Source: CAMUQR01 sp963539845 (GTDB lineage Bacteria > Patescibacteriota > Saccharimonadia > Saccharimonadales > Saccharimonadaceae). From it: 64,000 bases of DNA. Of the stretch, positions 34,961 through 44,282 are shown one piece after another. The stretch spans positions 3,683 to 67,682 of the forward strand of contig CAUTML010000003.1 of NCBI GenBank assembly GCA_963539845.1, written 5' to 3'. Below the pieces are notes generated by a model. The model was given only the letters and a program-made list of their open reading frames with translations. It made no database searches and was not told the origin of the DNA. Position numbers and translations under genes: made by a program. Position 1 is the stretch's first letter, and each line of letters begins with the position of its first letter.

Positions 34961-36643
34961 CTAAGCTTTTGGCGAAGTTTTAGCCCCAGGAGTTCTAGAG
35001 ATTTTGGTTGTTTTAGGCAGGATTAAACTAAAAGTTGAGCCAAAACCGACCCGGCTGACTAGCTTGAGTTCGGCGTGAAGTTTGTGGGCTAATTTATTAG
35101 CAACATACAGCCCCAAACCCGTGCCACCAGTTTGGCGGGTGCGATAATCCTCAACGCGATAAAATTTATCAAACACCTTAGATTGTTGATTTTTGCTGAT
35201 ACCCACGCCAGTGTCCGCTACTGCGATTTCAATGGTCCGAGCCTTAACCCGAGCAGTCAGCGTGATACTGCCAACTTCGGTGTATTTGATAGCATTAGTT
35301 AGCAAATTTTGCAAAATCTCCTCCAGATAGAGTGGCTGAGTAGCGATTTTTGGCAATTTTGGATCCAAATCAAGATCAAATCGCAAGCCTTTAGCGGTAA
35401 CTTCAGCTTGGTATTTTTCAAACAGCATTTGTAGTAATTTCGTCAAATCAACCGTTTGCAATTGAACAATTTCTCCCCGATTAGCGCGGGCTAGCGACGC
35501 TAAATCATTCGTCATGTCAGCCAAAAAGAGCAACTGCTGATGGGCTTTTTTCAGACTATTAGCAATCAACAGCGGGTCTGAATCTTTAGCCATCATCAGT
35601 TCTAGATTACTCAAACTAGCCTCGGCAATCGCAATCGGTGTCCGCAGTTCATGACTAATAACACTGACGAATTCATCGCGTTCCATCTCTAGATTTTTAG
35701 CTAAAGTCACATCGCGCAAAATCAAAATATATTCACCAGCTTCAGATACGCCGTAAACATTTTTGATCGGCGAAATCGTCAATTCTAGCCGAATTTTCTC
35801 GCCGGTTTGATACTGATAAAGCAGTTCATCGTTTACCCGAGTGCGAGCGGTTTTTTGGATTAGCTTAGCGATGTCAACCGGCTGATCGTTCAGATCGGTC
35901 AGTTTTAGCACCTCACTAATCAACCGCCCGGTCAAAGTCACGTTTGTGTCCAAAATCGCCAGAGTTGACGCATTATATAGGTTGATTTTTAAATTTTTAT
36001 CTAAACGGATAATCCCACTGCTCAAGTTGTTGATTAACGTCGCCAAACCGCCATCAGAGGCGATGGTTTTTTCTTTAGTAGTTTTGGCTTGATTGGCCAC
36101 GGCCTGGTCTGAATTATACAAGCTCAGAATCAACAACGTAGCTCCATAAACCAACCCCGTTAACACCATCAGATTTTTAAAAGCGTAACTGGCGCCCGTT
36201 AGCCCAATTAGCTTACCGCTAAATAGCACCAGCGTTTCCAAACCAATCATATTGGCAAATACCAGCCCAAAATTAGCATATAACAGGCTGTTAAAAGCCA
36301 CGCTCGCCAGCGCCATCATAGTTAAAGTGCTAATATCCTGCCTCAATCCAATATACACTCCCAGCATCACAATACTAAAAATTAGATAAATAGTCCGCAC
36401 CACGGCTAATTTTGGATGAGCTGTTGTTTTAAAACCTAGCTGATACACTAACAGCCCCACCGACCAAAACGCCACCACCGCTAACGACCAGACAGATGAC
36501 ACCCCAGTCGACTGATCAGTTATCGGCGCCACTAATTTATCAATCGCCACCATTAAAGGCGCTAGCCACAACAAGCCGTTGCAACATCGTTCAAGATATT
36601 GCATCAGTTGTCGCCAACGATACGATTGCCCACCATTAATCAT
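34961..36643 (-). CDS. Sensor histidine kinase with membrane-spanning input and PAS domain
   Basis: About 560 residues. Six or so hydrophobic segments (about 20-190) are followed by a PAS-like domain (about 200-320; LSSGIIRLDKNLKINLYNAS), a HisKA domain with phospho-acceptor His in VSVISHELRTPIAIA, and a HATPase domain with N box LLTNAIKYT, G1 DTGVGI and G2 GGTGLGLYV. No response regulator lies nearby, so it is an orphan within this window. The start at 36643 fits the promoter TTGCTA-N17-TATAAT with seven bases to the ATG. Confidence 0.93.
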   Translation of the reverse strand: MINGGQSYRWRQLMQYLERCCNGLLWLAPLMVAIDKLVAPITDQSTGVSSVWSLAVVAFWSVGLLVYQLGFKTTAHPKLAVVRTIYLIFSIVMLGVYIGLRQDISTLTMMALASVAFNSLLYANFGLVFANMIGLETLVLFSGKLIGLTGASYAFKNLMVLTGLVYGATLLILSLYNSDQAVANQAKTTKEKTIASDGGLATLINNLSSGIIRLDKNLKINLYNASTLAILDTNVTLTGRLISEVLKLTDLNDQPVDIAKLIQKTARTRVNDELLYQYQTGEKIRLELTISPIKNVYGVSEAGEYILILRDVTLAKNLEMERDEFVSVISHELRTPIAIAEASLSNLELMMAKDSDPLLIANSLKKAHQQLLFLADMTNDLASLARANRGEIVQLQTVDLTKLLQMLFEKYQAEVTAKGLRFDLDLDPKLPKIATQPLYLEEILQNLLTNAIKYTEVGSITLTARVKARTIEIAVADTGVGISKNQQSKVFDKFYRVEDYRTRQTGGTGLGLYVANKLAHKLHAELKLVSRVGFGSTFSLILPKTTKISRTPGAKTSPKA

Positions 36644-36650
36644 AAGTTTT

Positions 36651-36679
36651 ATTATAAAGCAAAAACTATTTTTTAGCAA
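36651..36679 (-). promoter_or_regulatory. Promoter of the histidine kinase gene (TTGCTA-N17-TATAAT-N7-ATG)
   Basis: -35 TTGCTA (36679-36674), 17-base spacer, -10 TATAAT (36656-36651), seven bases to the ATG at 36643. Leaderless type. Confidence 0.65.
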
Positions 36680-36686
36680 TTTTGTT

Positions 36687-37385
36687 TTAAAGATGAGGGC
36701 TGTATTTTTTCAAAGCGGTTTCACATTTAGCATAATCTGGCATAATTTTTGCCACTTCCGCCCAAAAAGCCGAACTATGATTCATCTGGCGCAAATGGCA
36801 CAGTTCGTGAATAATAACATAATCGATCAATTGATTAGGGAGCGATGCCAGCCCAATATTTAAAGTAATTACACCTTTTGACGAGCAACTACCCCAACGA
36901 GTTGAAGCGTGCGATAATTTAGTCCGCTGGTAACAAAAACCATATTGTTTAGCCAAAAATTCCAGTCGCGGTATCAGTAATTGGCGGGCGTCTTGTCGTA
37001 AGATTTTTTGGACTTGAGGGCGAATTATAGCCTGCACCGCCTCGTCGCTAATTTGCCCTTCAAACGGCAACCGCACCACTAAAAAATTCGGTCGGATTTT
37101 AACTTGCGGACTAGTTAAATCACCGCTATATTCAAGTTTTAATAAATGAGTTTTGCCGATCACCATTCCCGGCAAATAGCAATTTTTAGCGCGATGCTCC
37201 TGAACAATTTGAGCGATTTGTTGATGCGATTGACGCAAAAACCTTTTGAGCATAAGTTTCGAAACGCCAAGCGGAGCGGTGATTTTTGGTTGACCGTTAG
37301 TTCCCATCCGAAAACTAATTCGGCTACAGCCTCGCCGACGATAGATGGCAATCGGCCCAAATTCCGATTCAAGCAGTTCGGTCAT
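36687..37385 (-). CDS. YgjP-like zinc metallopeptidase (M48-related)
   Basis: 232 residues of the YgjP/DUF45 family, predicted zinc-dependent peptidases of unknown substrate. The motif YVIIHELCHLRQMNHSSAFW supplies HExxH and the downstream His. SHASTRWGSCSSKGVITLN is the second conserved block of the family. There is no signal peptide, so it is cytoplasmic. It follows the P-loop kinase gene by 16 bases. Confidence 0.9.
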   Translation of the reverse strand: MTELLESEFGPIAIYRRRGCSRISFRMGTNGQPKITAPLGVSKLMLKRFLRQSHQQIAQIVQEHRAKNCYLPGMVIGKTHLLKLEYSGDLTSPQVKIRPNFLVVRLPFEGQISDEAVQAIIRPQVQKILRQDARQLLIPRLEFLAKQYGFCYQRTKLSHASTRWGSCSSKGVITLNIGLASLPNQLIDYVIIHELCHLRQMNHSSAFWAEVAKIMPDYAKCETALKKYSPHL

Positions 37386-37401
37386 TAGCCAAATTTCTCT
37401 A

Positions 37402-38043
37402 TTAGCTTAAAATCCGCAACCGTCGTTTGGGCGAAGTTGGCGGAGCATTGAGCGATTTAGTCGGTGTTGATGGCGACTGAGCCGACGCTCGAGCTTCATT
37501 AGCAATCCGATTCAAAACTGAACGGTATTGCATTTTAAAAGCGTGTTTGCCACTAATCGCAATCGGTCGTTCTACTTCATTGGGCGGAGTAAACCGCCGT
37601 TTTAAATCATCAAACAATTCCGGCGTAATCAAAAAATCTTTTGGCAGTTGACGATTGAGCCGAACTGCGCGCCGTTTTGATTCAGCGTCAACATTTTGCA
37701 CCCAAATCACCACCGGCTGATAACCATACTGTCGCGCTAATTGCGCATAACGACGTCGATCAACTCGAGATGATAAATTTCCCTCAAACAGCAAACTTTG
37801 TTTAGTTTTAAACAATTGTTTGAGCACATCAAAAGCAAAATCGGTCAACTGAGCGTCTTCTTCCCGGCTAAAAGTCGGCTGATCAATCAACGAAAAACGC
37901 CATTTGTTTAAATTAATAAATGGAATTTGATATTCGTCAGAAAATTTCTCAGCAAAAAAAGTTTTACCAGACCCCGGCAAGCCAACCAAACAAAATAATT
38001 TTGGTGCCGATGTTTTAACAGCATTAACGGTGGGTTTTTCCAT
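37402..38043 (-). CDS. P-loop nucleoside/zeta-like kinase
   Basis: 213 residues. Walker A is LVGLPGSGKTFFAEKF near residue 20, and LLFEGNLSSRVDRRRYAQLARQYG and IWVQNVDAESKRRAVRLN follow, as in small AAA kinases of the zeta-toxin/adenylylsulfate-kinase type. The C-terminus is a Ser/Pro/Thr-rich tail. The substrate is unknown. Its promoter sits in the last codons of trxB and ends seven bases before the ATG. Confidence 0.8.
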   Translation of the reverse strand: MEKPTVNAVKTSAPKLFCLVGLPGSGKTFFAEKFSDEYQIPFINLNKWRFSLIDQPTFSREEDAQLTDFAFDVLKQLFKTKQSLLFEGNLSSRVDRRRYAQLARQYGYQPVVIWVQNVDAESKRRAVRLNRQLPKDFLITPELFDDLKRRFTPPNEVERPIAISGKHAFKMQYRSVLNRIANEARASAQSPSTPTKSLNAPPTSPKRRLRILS

Positions 38044-38050
38044 ATTGATA

Positions 38051-38079
38051 ATTATATCAAGCGCTCAAATATTTAGCAA
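38051..38079 (-). promoter_or_regulatory. Promoter of the P-loop kinase gene (TTGCTA-N17-TATAAT-N7-ATG)
   Basis: -35 TTGCTA (38079-38074), 17-base spacer, -10 TATAAT (38056-38051), overlapping the trxB stop. Leaderless type, with the same -35 as the histidine kinase and murF promoters. Confidence 0.6.
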
Positions 38080-39001
38080 TTTTTAAAGCAGATTTAGCGC
38101 CATCACCAACCGCTACGGCGATCTGGCGGTCAGCACCCGCCACAATATCGCCCGCCACAAATAAACCATCGATTTTGGTTTGATTATTGTGCGCTACGAT
38201 AAACCCAGCCGGATCCAGCTCCAGACCCAATCCTTCAACGAAATCTAACTGTGGCACTAAACCGATAAACACAAACACGCCATCCACCGCCAATTGCTCG
38301 GTTTGACCGTGATGGTCGATTTCTACGCCCGCAACTTGAGCATTTTGGCTGAGAATGGCTTTGGTGGCGGTTTGAGTGTGGATTTCGACTTGACAGGTTT
38401 TAACTAATTCTTCCAGTTCAGCCTTAAGCGCCTCAGTCGCAGTCAATTCCCCGACAGCAATCAAATGGATTTTTGAGGCAAATTTAGCCAAAAATAGCGT
38501 CTCTTCAACTGCTGAATTGCCACCACCAATCACCGCAATCGGTCGGTTTTTATAAAAAGCTCCGTCACAAGTCGCACAAAAATGTACTCCTGAACCAATC
38601 ATTTCCGCTTCACCTGACACACCCAGCTTGCGATAAGTCGTGCCAGTAGCGATAAGCACCGAGCGCGCCTTAAAAACCTGACCGTCAGCCACCACTTCAA
38701 AGCCATCCGCTATCTGGCGCACCGCTTCAACTCTAGCGTAGTTAATTTTAGCGCCACAGGTTTTAGCCTGGTCGGTCATATTTTTAGCAATTGCAAAACC
38801 AGTCGTGCCTGGCTGAAAGCCCGGATAATTATCGACTTTGGAAGTCAGCGCCATCATTCCACCGGTCAGCCCAGCCTCCAAAATCAGCGTCGATTTCAAA
38901 TCGCGCGCCAGATAAATACCTGCCGACAGACCAGCCGGACCGCCACCAACAATAATCACATCCCAAATCGCTGGTTGTTTTGTGTCAGTCATTTTGCCCA
39001 T
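38057..39001 (-). CDS. trxB: Thioredoxin-disulfide reductase
   Basis: FAD/NADPH flavoenzyme that reduces thioredoxin. At 314 residues it has normal length. It has the FAD-binding VIIVGGGPAGLSAGIYLAR, the redox CATC pair in VHFCATCDGAFYK, the NADP-binding IAVIGGGNSAVEETLFLA, and a final VAGDIVAGADRQIAVAVGDGAK. The start could be the ATG at 39001 or at 38992. Neither has a strong ribosome site. It follows the FKBP gene by 19 bases. Confidence 0.95.
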   Translation of the reverse strand: MGKMTDTKQPAIWDVIIVGGGPAGLSAGIYLARDLKSTLILEAGLTGGMMALTSKVDNYPGFQPGTTGFAIAKNMTDQAKTCGAKINYARVEAVRQIADGFEVVADGQVFKARSVLIATGTTYRKLGVSGEAEMIGSGVHFCATCDGAFYKNRPIAVIGGGNSAVEETLFLAKFASKIHLIAVGELTATEALKAELEELVKTCQVEIHTQTATKAILSQNAQVAGVEIDHHGQTEQLAVDGVFVFIGLVPQLDFVEGLGLELDPAGFIVAHNNQTKIDGLFVAGDIVAGADRQIAVAVGDGAKSALKIAKYLSA

Positions 39002-39020
39002 TTCAAACTTTTTCTGCTAA

Positions 39021-39683
39021 TTAAAACTCAGCTTTTGGAATGCCAGCTTTTTGCTCTTTAGTCATTGGCGGAATTAGTTTGATGATAAATTTCAGTGGTG
39101 ATTTGGCTGGAATGTCACCTTTTTTCTGATCACCGTAAGCTTTTTGGTAAGGAATAGCAATTTCGCGAACGCCACCAATTTTCATACCTTTAATGCCTTC
39201 TTTCCAACCTTCAATCAACCCTGATCCACCTTGCAACGGAGCTTTTAATTTATCGTTATCAAACGAACTGTCGAACACTTTACCGTCTGCCAGCCAACCA
39301 ATGTAATAAGCGCGATATTCAGTTTTACCATCAACTTCGGCGCCATCGCCAACTTTTAAATCAGTTTTGGTTAATTCTTTAATCGATTCGGCATTGTATG
39401 CCTTGTTGGCGGTTTTATAAGCCTTAAACTCGTCATAATATTTTGCCGACAACTCATCGCCAATTTTTTGCAAATATTTTGACCGCTCTTCAACTTGTTT
39501 CATGTATTTGTCTAAGCGCTTTTTTTGTTCGGCGGTTTGACGCGGGCTAGCTGGATATTGCGGTTGATTATTCTGGTTTTTGGAAGTCATAACCATCGAA
39601 ACATACATTCCCACGGTGCTAACTACCATAAAAATAGCGATAAAGCCAAATAAAATCCGCTGACTGGTTGGGGTTTTAGACAT
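39021..39683 (-). CDS. Membrane-anchored FKBP-type peptidyl-prolyl isomerase
   Basis: Folding helper probably facing the outside. An N-terminal membrane anchor (about 10-32) is followed by a Lys/Glu-rich coiled stretch (about 45-90) and the FKBP domain (about 105-210). That domain has DGKVFDSSFDN, LIEGWKEGIKGMKIGGVREIAIP, KAYGDQ and LKFIIKLI. AAGGAG precedes the ATG. It is grouped with trxB, which suggests envelope protein quality control. Confidence 0.92.
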   Translation of the reverse strand: MSKTPTSQRILFGFIAIFMVVSTVGMYVSMVMTSKNQNNQPQYPASPRQTAEQKKRLDKYMKQVEERSKYLQKIGDELSAKYYDEFKAYKTANKAYNAESIKELTKTDLKVGDGAEVDGKTEYRAYYIGWLADGKVFDSSFDNDKLKAPLQGGSGLIEGWKEGIKGMKIGGVREIAIPYQKAYGDQKKGDIPAKSPLKFIIKLIPPMTKEQKAGIPKAEF

Positions 39684-39759
39684 GTTTTTTCTCCTTTTTA
39701 TTAAACACTATAACCATTAAAATTCTCCGCTTATTATATCAAAAAATCACAAAGTTTGG

Positions 39760-39765
39760 TATAAT
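39760..39765 (+). promoter_or_regulatory. -10 box of mscL (TATAAT)
   Basis: TATAAT 24 bases upstream of the mscL ATG, followed by a leader with AAGGAG. The -35 region (TATCAA) is weak. Confidence 0.45.
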
Positions 39766-39789
39766 TTCAGTATTAAAAAAGGAGTTGCT

Positions 39790-40218
39790 ATGAAAACTTT
39801 TCTCAAAGAATTTAAAGAATTCGCCATGAAAGGAAATGTAGTTGATTTGGCGGTTGCGGTGGTGATTGGTGGCGCTTTTGGTAAAATTGTCACCTCGCTG
39901 GTTAACAACATTATTATGCCTCTGATCGGGATTTTGACCGGTGGCAACGATCTAGCTGGCTTAAAATTCAGCGTCGGCAAAGCCGTTGTTACTTATGGCG
40001 TGTTTTTGCAAAATGTAGTTGATTTTTTAATCATTGCTTTGGCGATTTTTGTAGCGCTTAAAGGTTTAAAAAAGCTCGAGGAATTATCTCCTCTAGCTAA
40101 ACTAACTCAAGAACAAACCAACGCCAAAACCGAAAAATCCGCTAAATCGCCCAGCGAGACGGAATTGTTAATCGAAATTCGCGATTTACTGAAGAAAACC
40201 ACCAAAACCACCAAATAA
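39790..40218 (+). CDS. mscL: Large-conductance mechanosensitive channel
   Basis: Pore that opens under membrane tension and protects against osmotic downshock. At 142 residues it has the typical length. The N-terminal helix FKEFAMKGNVVDLAVAVVIGGAFGKIV (pore-lining TM1) is highly characteristic, as are NNIIMPLIGIL, TM2 (VVDFLIIALAIFVALKGL) and a charged C-terminal helix. An AAGGAG site supports the start. It is co-oriented with rarA. Confidence 0.97.
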   Translation: MKTFLKEFKEFAMKGNVVDLAVAVVIGGAFGKIVTSLVNNIIMPLIGILTGGNDLAGLKFSVGKAVVTYGVFLQNVVDFLIIALAIFVALKGLKKLEELSPLAKLTQEQTNAKTEKSAKSPSETELLIEIRDLLKKTTKTTK

Positions 40219-40236
40219 ACTTAATTCTCGATCATC

Positions 40237-41406
40237 ATGCAACCACTCGCCGAACGCCTCCGCCCTCAAACCATTGCTGACTTCGTTGGTCAGGCTAAAT
40301 TAGTCGGCGATGGCAAAATTATCCGCAAAATCCTCGACGCCAAAAAACCGCGTAATTTAATCTTGTGGGGGCCGGCTGGTTGTGGTAAAACCACCCTCGC
40401 CCGCTTAATCGCCCAGTCAACCGGCGCCGATATGATCGAATTATCTGCCGTCTCCTCCGGCAAAAAAGACGTCGAAGCGGTTTTAGCTCGTGCCCGAACC
40501 AATCAAACCGAGGGGCTGCCGACTATTCTGTTTTTGGACGAAATTCATCGGTTTAACAAAGCTCAGCAAGATTTGTTTTTACCCTATTTAGAAAATGGTT
40601 TGATCACTTTGATCGGCGCCACTACTGAGAATCCGGCTTTTGAAATTATCACGCCGTTATTGTCCCGCTCGCAGTTAATCGTGCTTGAAGCGCTGAGCGA
40701 AACCGACATCAAACAGATTATTAAGCGGGCGCTGACCAGCCTCAAACTCAACAAACCAATCACTGACGACGCGCTCGATTTTTTGGCGTGGCTGTCGGGC
40801 GGCGATGCCCGCAAAGCACTCGGCACGCTGGAACTAGCACTTGATTTATCGCCAAAACTCGATTTAGAAGCGATTCGGCTCGCTTCTAGTCAAGCCATCA
40901 ATATTTATGACAAAAAATCCGACAATCATTATGACCTGGCGTCGGCGTTTATTAAATCAATGCGCGGTGGCGACGTTGAGGCGACACTGTATTATATGGC
41001 GCGGATGCTTCAATCTGGTGAAGATCCGAAATTTATCGCTCGGCGGATGATTATCTTCGCTAGCGAAGATGTTGGACTAGCAGGCAATGGCGCTTTAGGA
41101 TTGGCCAACTCGGCTTTTGACGCCATCACCAAAATTGGTATGCCCGAAGCCAATTATGTGCTGTTTCACGTAGCGACCGCCCTGGCTCGCAGTAAAAAAT
41201 CGCGTCAAACCACCGATTTGATGCATCAAGCCCAGACTCTCGCTAAACGTTTCCCGCATACTCAAGTCCCACTTCATTTACGCAACACCACCTCTGATAT
41301 CACCACCGACCTCGGTTATGGCAAAGATTATCAATGGCAAGCCGGCTTTGAACACCCCAAGGGCTTTTTACCAGAGGAAATCAGTCAAGAATTGCAATCA
41401 AAATAA
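40237..41406 (+). CDS. rarA: Replication-associated recombination protein A (MgsA/WRNIP1 family)
   Basis: AAA+ ATPase that acts at stalled forks. At 389 residues it starts PLAERLRPQTIADFVGQ, typical of the family. Walker A is GPAGCGKTTLAR, Walker B is TILFLDEIHRFNKAQQD, sensor I lies in LIGATTENPAFEI, and the C-terminal tetramerisation part has SAFIKSMRGGDVEATLYYMARML and IFASEDVGLA. It lies 18 bases after mscL. Confidence 0.97.
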   Translation: MQPLAERLRPQTIADFVGQAKLVGDGKIIRKILDAKKPRNLILWGPAGCGKTTLARLIAQSTGADMIELSAVSSGKKDVEAVLARARTNQTEGLPTILFLDEIHRFNKAQQDLFLPYLENGLITLIGATTENPAFEIITPLLSRSQLIVLEALSETDIKQIIKRALTSLKLNKPITDDALDFLAWLSGGDARKALGTLELALDLSPKLDLEAIRLASSQAINIYDKKSDNHYDLASAFIKSMRGGDVEATLYYMARMLQSGEDPKFIARRMIIFASEDVGLAGNGALGLANSAFDAITKIGMPEANYVLFHVATALARSKKSRQTTDLMHQAQTLAKRFPHTQVPLHLRNTTSDITTDLGYGKDYQWQAGFEHPKGFLPEEISQELQSK

Positions 41407-41421
41407 GCTCAACAACCAACC

Positions 41422-41447
41422 AAAAACGCCCGCTCGGGCGTTTTTTT
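41422..41447. terminator. Bidirectional terminator between rarA and typA
   Basis: AACGCCCG-ctc-GGGCGTT flanked by A and T runs on both sides, between two convergent genes. Confidence 0.85.
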
Positions 41448-41456
41448 AAAAAAACC

Positions 41457-43280
41457 TTAATTTTTGTGGCGTTTGCGAACGTTCGGATCAAGGTATTTTT
41501 TGCGTAGGCGCAGGTTGGCTGGCGTTACTTCCAGCAATTCATCGTCCGCCAAAAAATCCAGACACTGCTCCAAGCTAAACACCCGATGCGGCGTCAGCTG
41601 AATTGTGCCGTCGCTCGATTTGGAGCGCATGTTGGTTAAGTGTTTCATTTTACAAACATTAATTTCGAGGTCCTCCTGACGGTTATAAATACCAACAATT
41701 TGCCCCTGATAAACATTAACACCCGGCCCGACCAGCAACTCACCACGCGCCTCAGCAGCCTGCAGAGCATAAGCCGTCGTCACGCCAGTTTCAAAAGCAA
41801 TCAGCACGCCGTTACGATCCGACATAATTTTACCCGAAAGTGGTTGGTAGCCTTTGGGCAGGCTATTCATCACCACCGTGCCCCGTGTCAACGTCAACAG
41901 TTCACTGCGCAAACCAATTAGCGCCCGCGAAGTAATTTCGTATTCCAAGCGCACCGCATTATCGCTGAGGTTAGTTTGAGCACGCAGTTGAGCATAGCGT
42001 TTACCCAGCGTCTGACTGACCACCCCCAAAAATTCATTATCAACTTCAATAAACAAATCCTCAACCGGCTCTTTTGTCACGCCGTCTTCTTCAAATGTAA
42101 TCACCTCAGGGCGACCGACTTCAAACTCATAGCCCTCACGACGCATCGCCTCAATCAGCACCGACAAATGAAGCTCACCACGACCACTGACCGTAAAACC
42201 AATTTCATTTGGTTCAACCCGCAAGCCGACATTGGTTTCTAGCTCCTGGCGCAAACGATCACCAATCTGACGCGAAGTGCTAAATTTACTCTCCTGACCT
42301 TTGAACGGGCTAGTGTTCGGCCCAAGATAAATCTTCAAAGTTGGCGGTTCAATCTCCAGATTTGGCATCGCTTCTGGTTGATTAAGGCTGGCCAGAGTAT
42401 TGCCAATCTTGGCATCACCCGCACCGACCAGTGCCACGATTTGACCAGCACAAGCCTCACTAACTTCCACTTTATTCAAACCCTTAAATTCAAACACCTT
42501 GTCGATTTTGACTTTTTTGGTCGAACCATCACTAGTAATTAGCATCACTTGGTCGTTGACTTTAACCTGACCGCGATGAATTCGCCCGATAGCATATTTA
42601 CCCAAGAAATTATCATAATCAAGCGCTGAAACCTGCAGTTGGAATTCACCGTCGCCAGCCACTTTTGGAGCTGGAATCTGATGCACAATCGCCTCAAACA
42701 GCGGTGTCAAATCGGCTTCAACGCTCGAATCAGCTGGCATTTCCGCCCAGGCTTTGCCTTCACGACCAATTGCATAATAAATTGGATATTGCAGTTGCGC
42801 TTCATCGGTCGCTAGCTCCAGAAATAAGTCACTCAAACCATCTTCCACCCGAGCAATATCGCGTCCGGGTTTGTCGATTTTGTTAATCACCACCACTGGG
42901 CGCAAACCCATTTGCAAGGCTTTTGACAGCACGAACTTAGTTTGAGGCATCACCCCTTCCTGCGCGTCAACAATCAACAGCACACCATCAGCCATATTCA
43001 GAGTTCGCTCAATTTCACTCGAGAAATCAGCGTGTCCCGGAGTGTCAATAATGTTGATTTTGTAATCATGATAATCAACCGCCGTCAATTTGGCGGTGAT
43101 GGTGATTCCCCGCTCCGATTCCTGATCACCGCTGTCCATAATCAAATGTTGCGCCATCTCCGCTTGGTTATGACGAAAAGTATTACTCTGCTTTAGCAGG
43201 CCGTCCACCATGGTAGTTTTACCGTGGTCAACATGGGCGACGATCGCCACATTGCGAATTTTATCAAAAGAAGTAGTCAT
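41457..43280 (-). CDS. typA: Ribosome-associated GTPase TypA/BipA
   Basis: Translational GTPase of the EF-G family that helps ribosome assembly and stress adaptation. At 607 residues it has full length. G1 is AHVDHGKTT, G3 IDTPGHADF and G4 NKIDKPGRD, followed by EF-G-like domains and the BipA C-terminal domain (KMKHLTNMRSKSSDGTIQLTPHR). Promoter TTGCAA-N17-TATAAT lies eight bases before the ATG. Confidence 0.98.
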   Translation of the reverse strand: MTTSFDKIRNVAIVAHVDHGKTTMVDGLLKQSNTFRHNQAEMAQHLIMDSGDQESERGITITAKLTAVDYHDYKINIIDTPGHADFSSEIERTLNMADGVLLIVDAQEGVMPQTKFVLSKALQMGLRPVVVINKIDKPGRDIARVEDGLSDLFLELATDEAQLQYPIYYAIGREGKAWAEMPADSSVEADLTPLFEAIVHQIPAPKVAGDGEFQLQVSALDYDNFLGKYAIGRIHRGQVKVNDQVMLITSDGSTKKVKIDKVFEFKGLNKVEVSEACAGQIVALVGAGDAKIGNTLASLNQPEAMPNLEIEPPTLKIYLGPNTSPFKGQESKFSTSRQIGDRLRQELETNVGLRVEPNEIGFTVSGRGELHLSVLIEAMRREGYEFEVGRPEVITFEEDGVTKEPVEDLFIEVDNEFLGVVSQTLGKRYAQLRAQTNLSDNAVRLEYEITSRALIGLRSELLTLTRGTVVMNSLPKGYQPLSGKIMSDRNGVLIAFETGVTTAYALQAAEARGELLVGPGVNVYQGQIVGIYNRQEDLEINVCKMKHLTNMRSKSSDGTIQLTPHRVFSLEQCLDFLADDELLEVTPANLRLRKKYLDPNVRKRHKN

Positions 43281-43288
43281 ATCTCTTT

Positions 43289-43317
43289 ATTATACTACAA
43301 AAATGTATTTTTTGCAA
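43289..43317 (-). promoter_or_regulatory. Promoter of typA (TTGCAA-N17-TATAAT-N8-ATG)
   Basis: -35 TTGCAA (43317-43312), 17-base spacer, -10 TATAAT (43294-43289), with only eight bases to the ATG. Confidence 0.65.
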
Positions 43318-43340
43318 GTAAATCCGCCCGAAAAATGGTT

Positions 43341-44282
43341 TTAAAGTCGTTTTTCGGTCAAAAAACCACTAATTAGCAGTTCTATAGCTTGGGAGCGGGT
43401 CAAGCCCCGAGTCATCAAATATTCAACTTGTTCGGGGTTGAGTTTGCCAATCGAAGCTTCGTGTGACAGCTCAGCCTGAGGTGAGCGAGCAATGATTGAC
43501 GGCACAGAAGCCACCGTAGCGCGATTATTCAGCAGTAAACCATCACATTCAATATGACCTTGACTAACACCAGTGGCCGTAATTTGATCATGATTAAACG
43601 CTTGACCGCCATCACTGACAATTTTAGTCACCAGTTGCGCCGACTGGCCAGCACCGTTTAGCCAGACCCGGTTACCAATTTTGATGCGCGCCCGACCGGC
43701 TACTCGCAATCGATTATCAGCCGTAAATTTAGCACCATCACTCGCCAGGATAATTTTGGGCGAAGAAACTAAACTAGCTGGCGCCTGCAGGCAACGATAC
43801 CGATAAATCAACTGCGCGTCCTTTGCCAAACGCGCAGACAACAGCGGTCGAACGGTTGTATTTGGATCCCACGCGTGGTTCATATGCAAGTCTAGTCGAG
43901 CTCCCGGTTCCAAAAACACCTCAGTTAAGCTCAAATGCCTAGCCCCAAAACACTGACAGCTCGAGCAATCAATTTCCAAGGTCGCACGCACTCCAGCGCG
44001 CAAGACGATTAAATTACGAACCGCCTGGGTGAAGTTATCTTGATCAACCACAAAACGAATTTTAACTGGTTGGTCAGGCGAGATTGACCGATCCAAAGCC
44101 AAAACATAACCAGCCATCGAGCTGGCAATTTGGCGGGTCAGCTGATTCTGTTGGGGTTTAAACAAGCGCCAGGCATAATTTAACAACTCCGGACACAGTT
44201 GCTGAGCCAGCGACCATGACCATACCGGCTGATCAGGCGACAGTTGCCACTGATTATTGTGTTGAAAATAATTAGGTTTCAT
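43341..44282 (-). CDS. sufD: SufB/SufD-family Fe-S assembly scaffold protein
   Basis: Component of the SUF iron-sulfur assembly complex. At 313 residues it is shorter than standard SufD (about 420), lacking most of the N-terminal helical domain. The beta-helix core and the C-terminal signature are clear: SHEASIGKLNPEQVEYLMTRGLTRSQAIELLISGFL. It overlaps sufC by 11 bases. No SufB, SufS or SufU is in the window, so partners may lie elsewhere. The SufD assignment over SufB is tentative. Confidence 0.85.
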   Translation of the reverse strand: MKPNYFQHNNQWQLSPDQPVWSWSLAQQLCPELLNYAWRLFKPQQNQLTRQIASSMAGYVLALDRSISPDQPVKIRFVVDQDNFTQAVRNLIVLRAGVRATLEIDCSSCQCFGARHLSLTEVFLEPGARLDLHMNHAWDPNTTVRPLLSARLAKDAQLIYRYRCLQAPASLVSSPKIILASDGAKFTADNRLRVAGRARIKIGNRVWLNGAGQSAQLVTKIVSDGGQAFNHDQITATGVSQGHIECDGLLLNNRATVASVPSIIARSPQAELSHEASIGKLNPEQVEYLMTRGLTRSQAIELLISGFLTEKRL

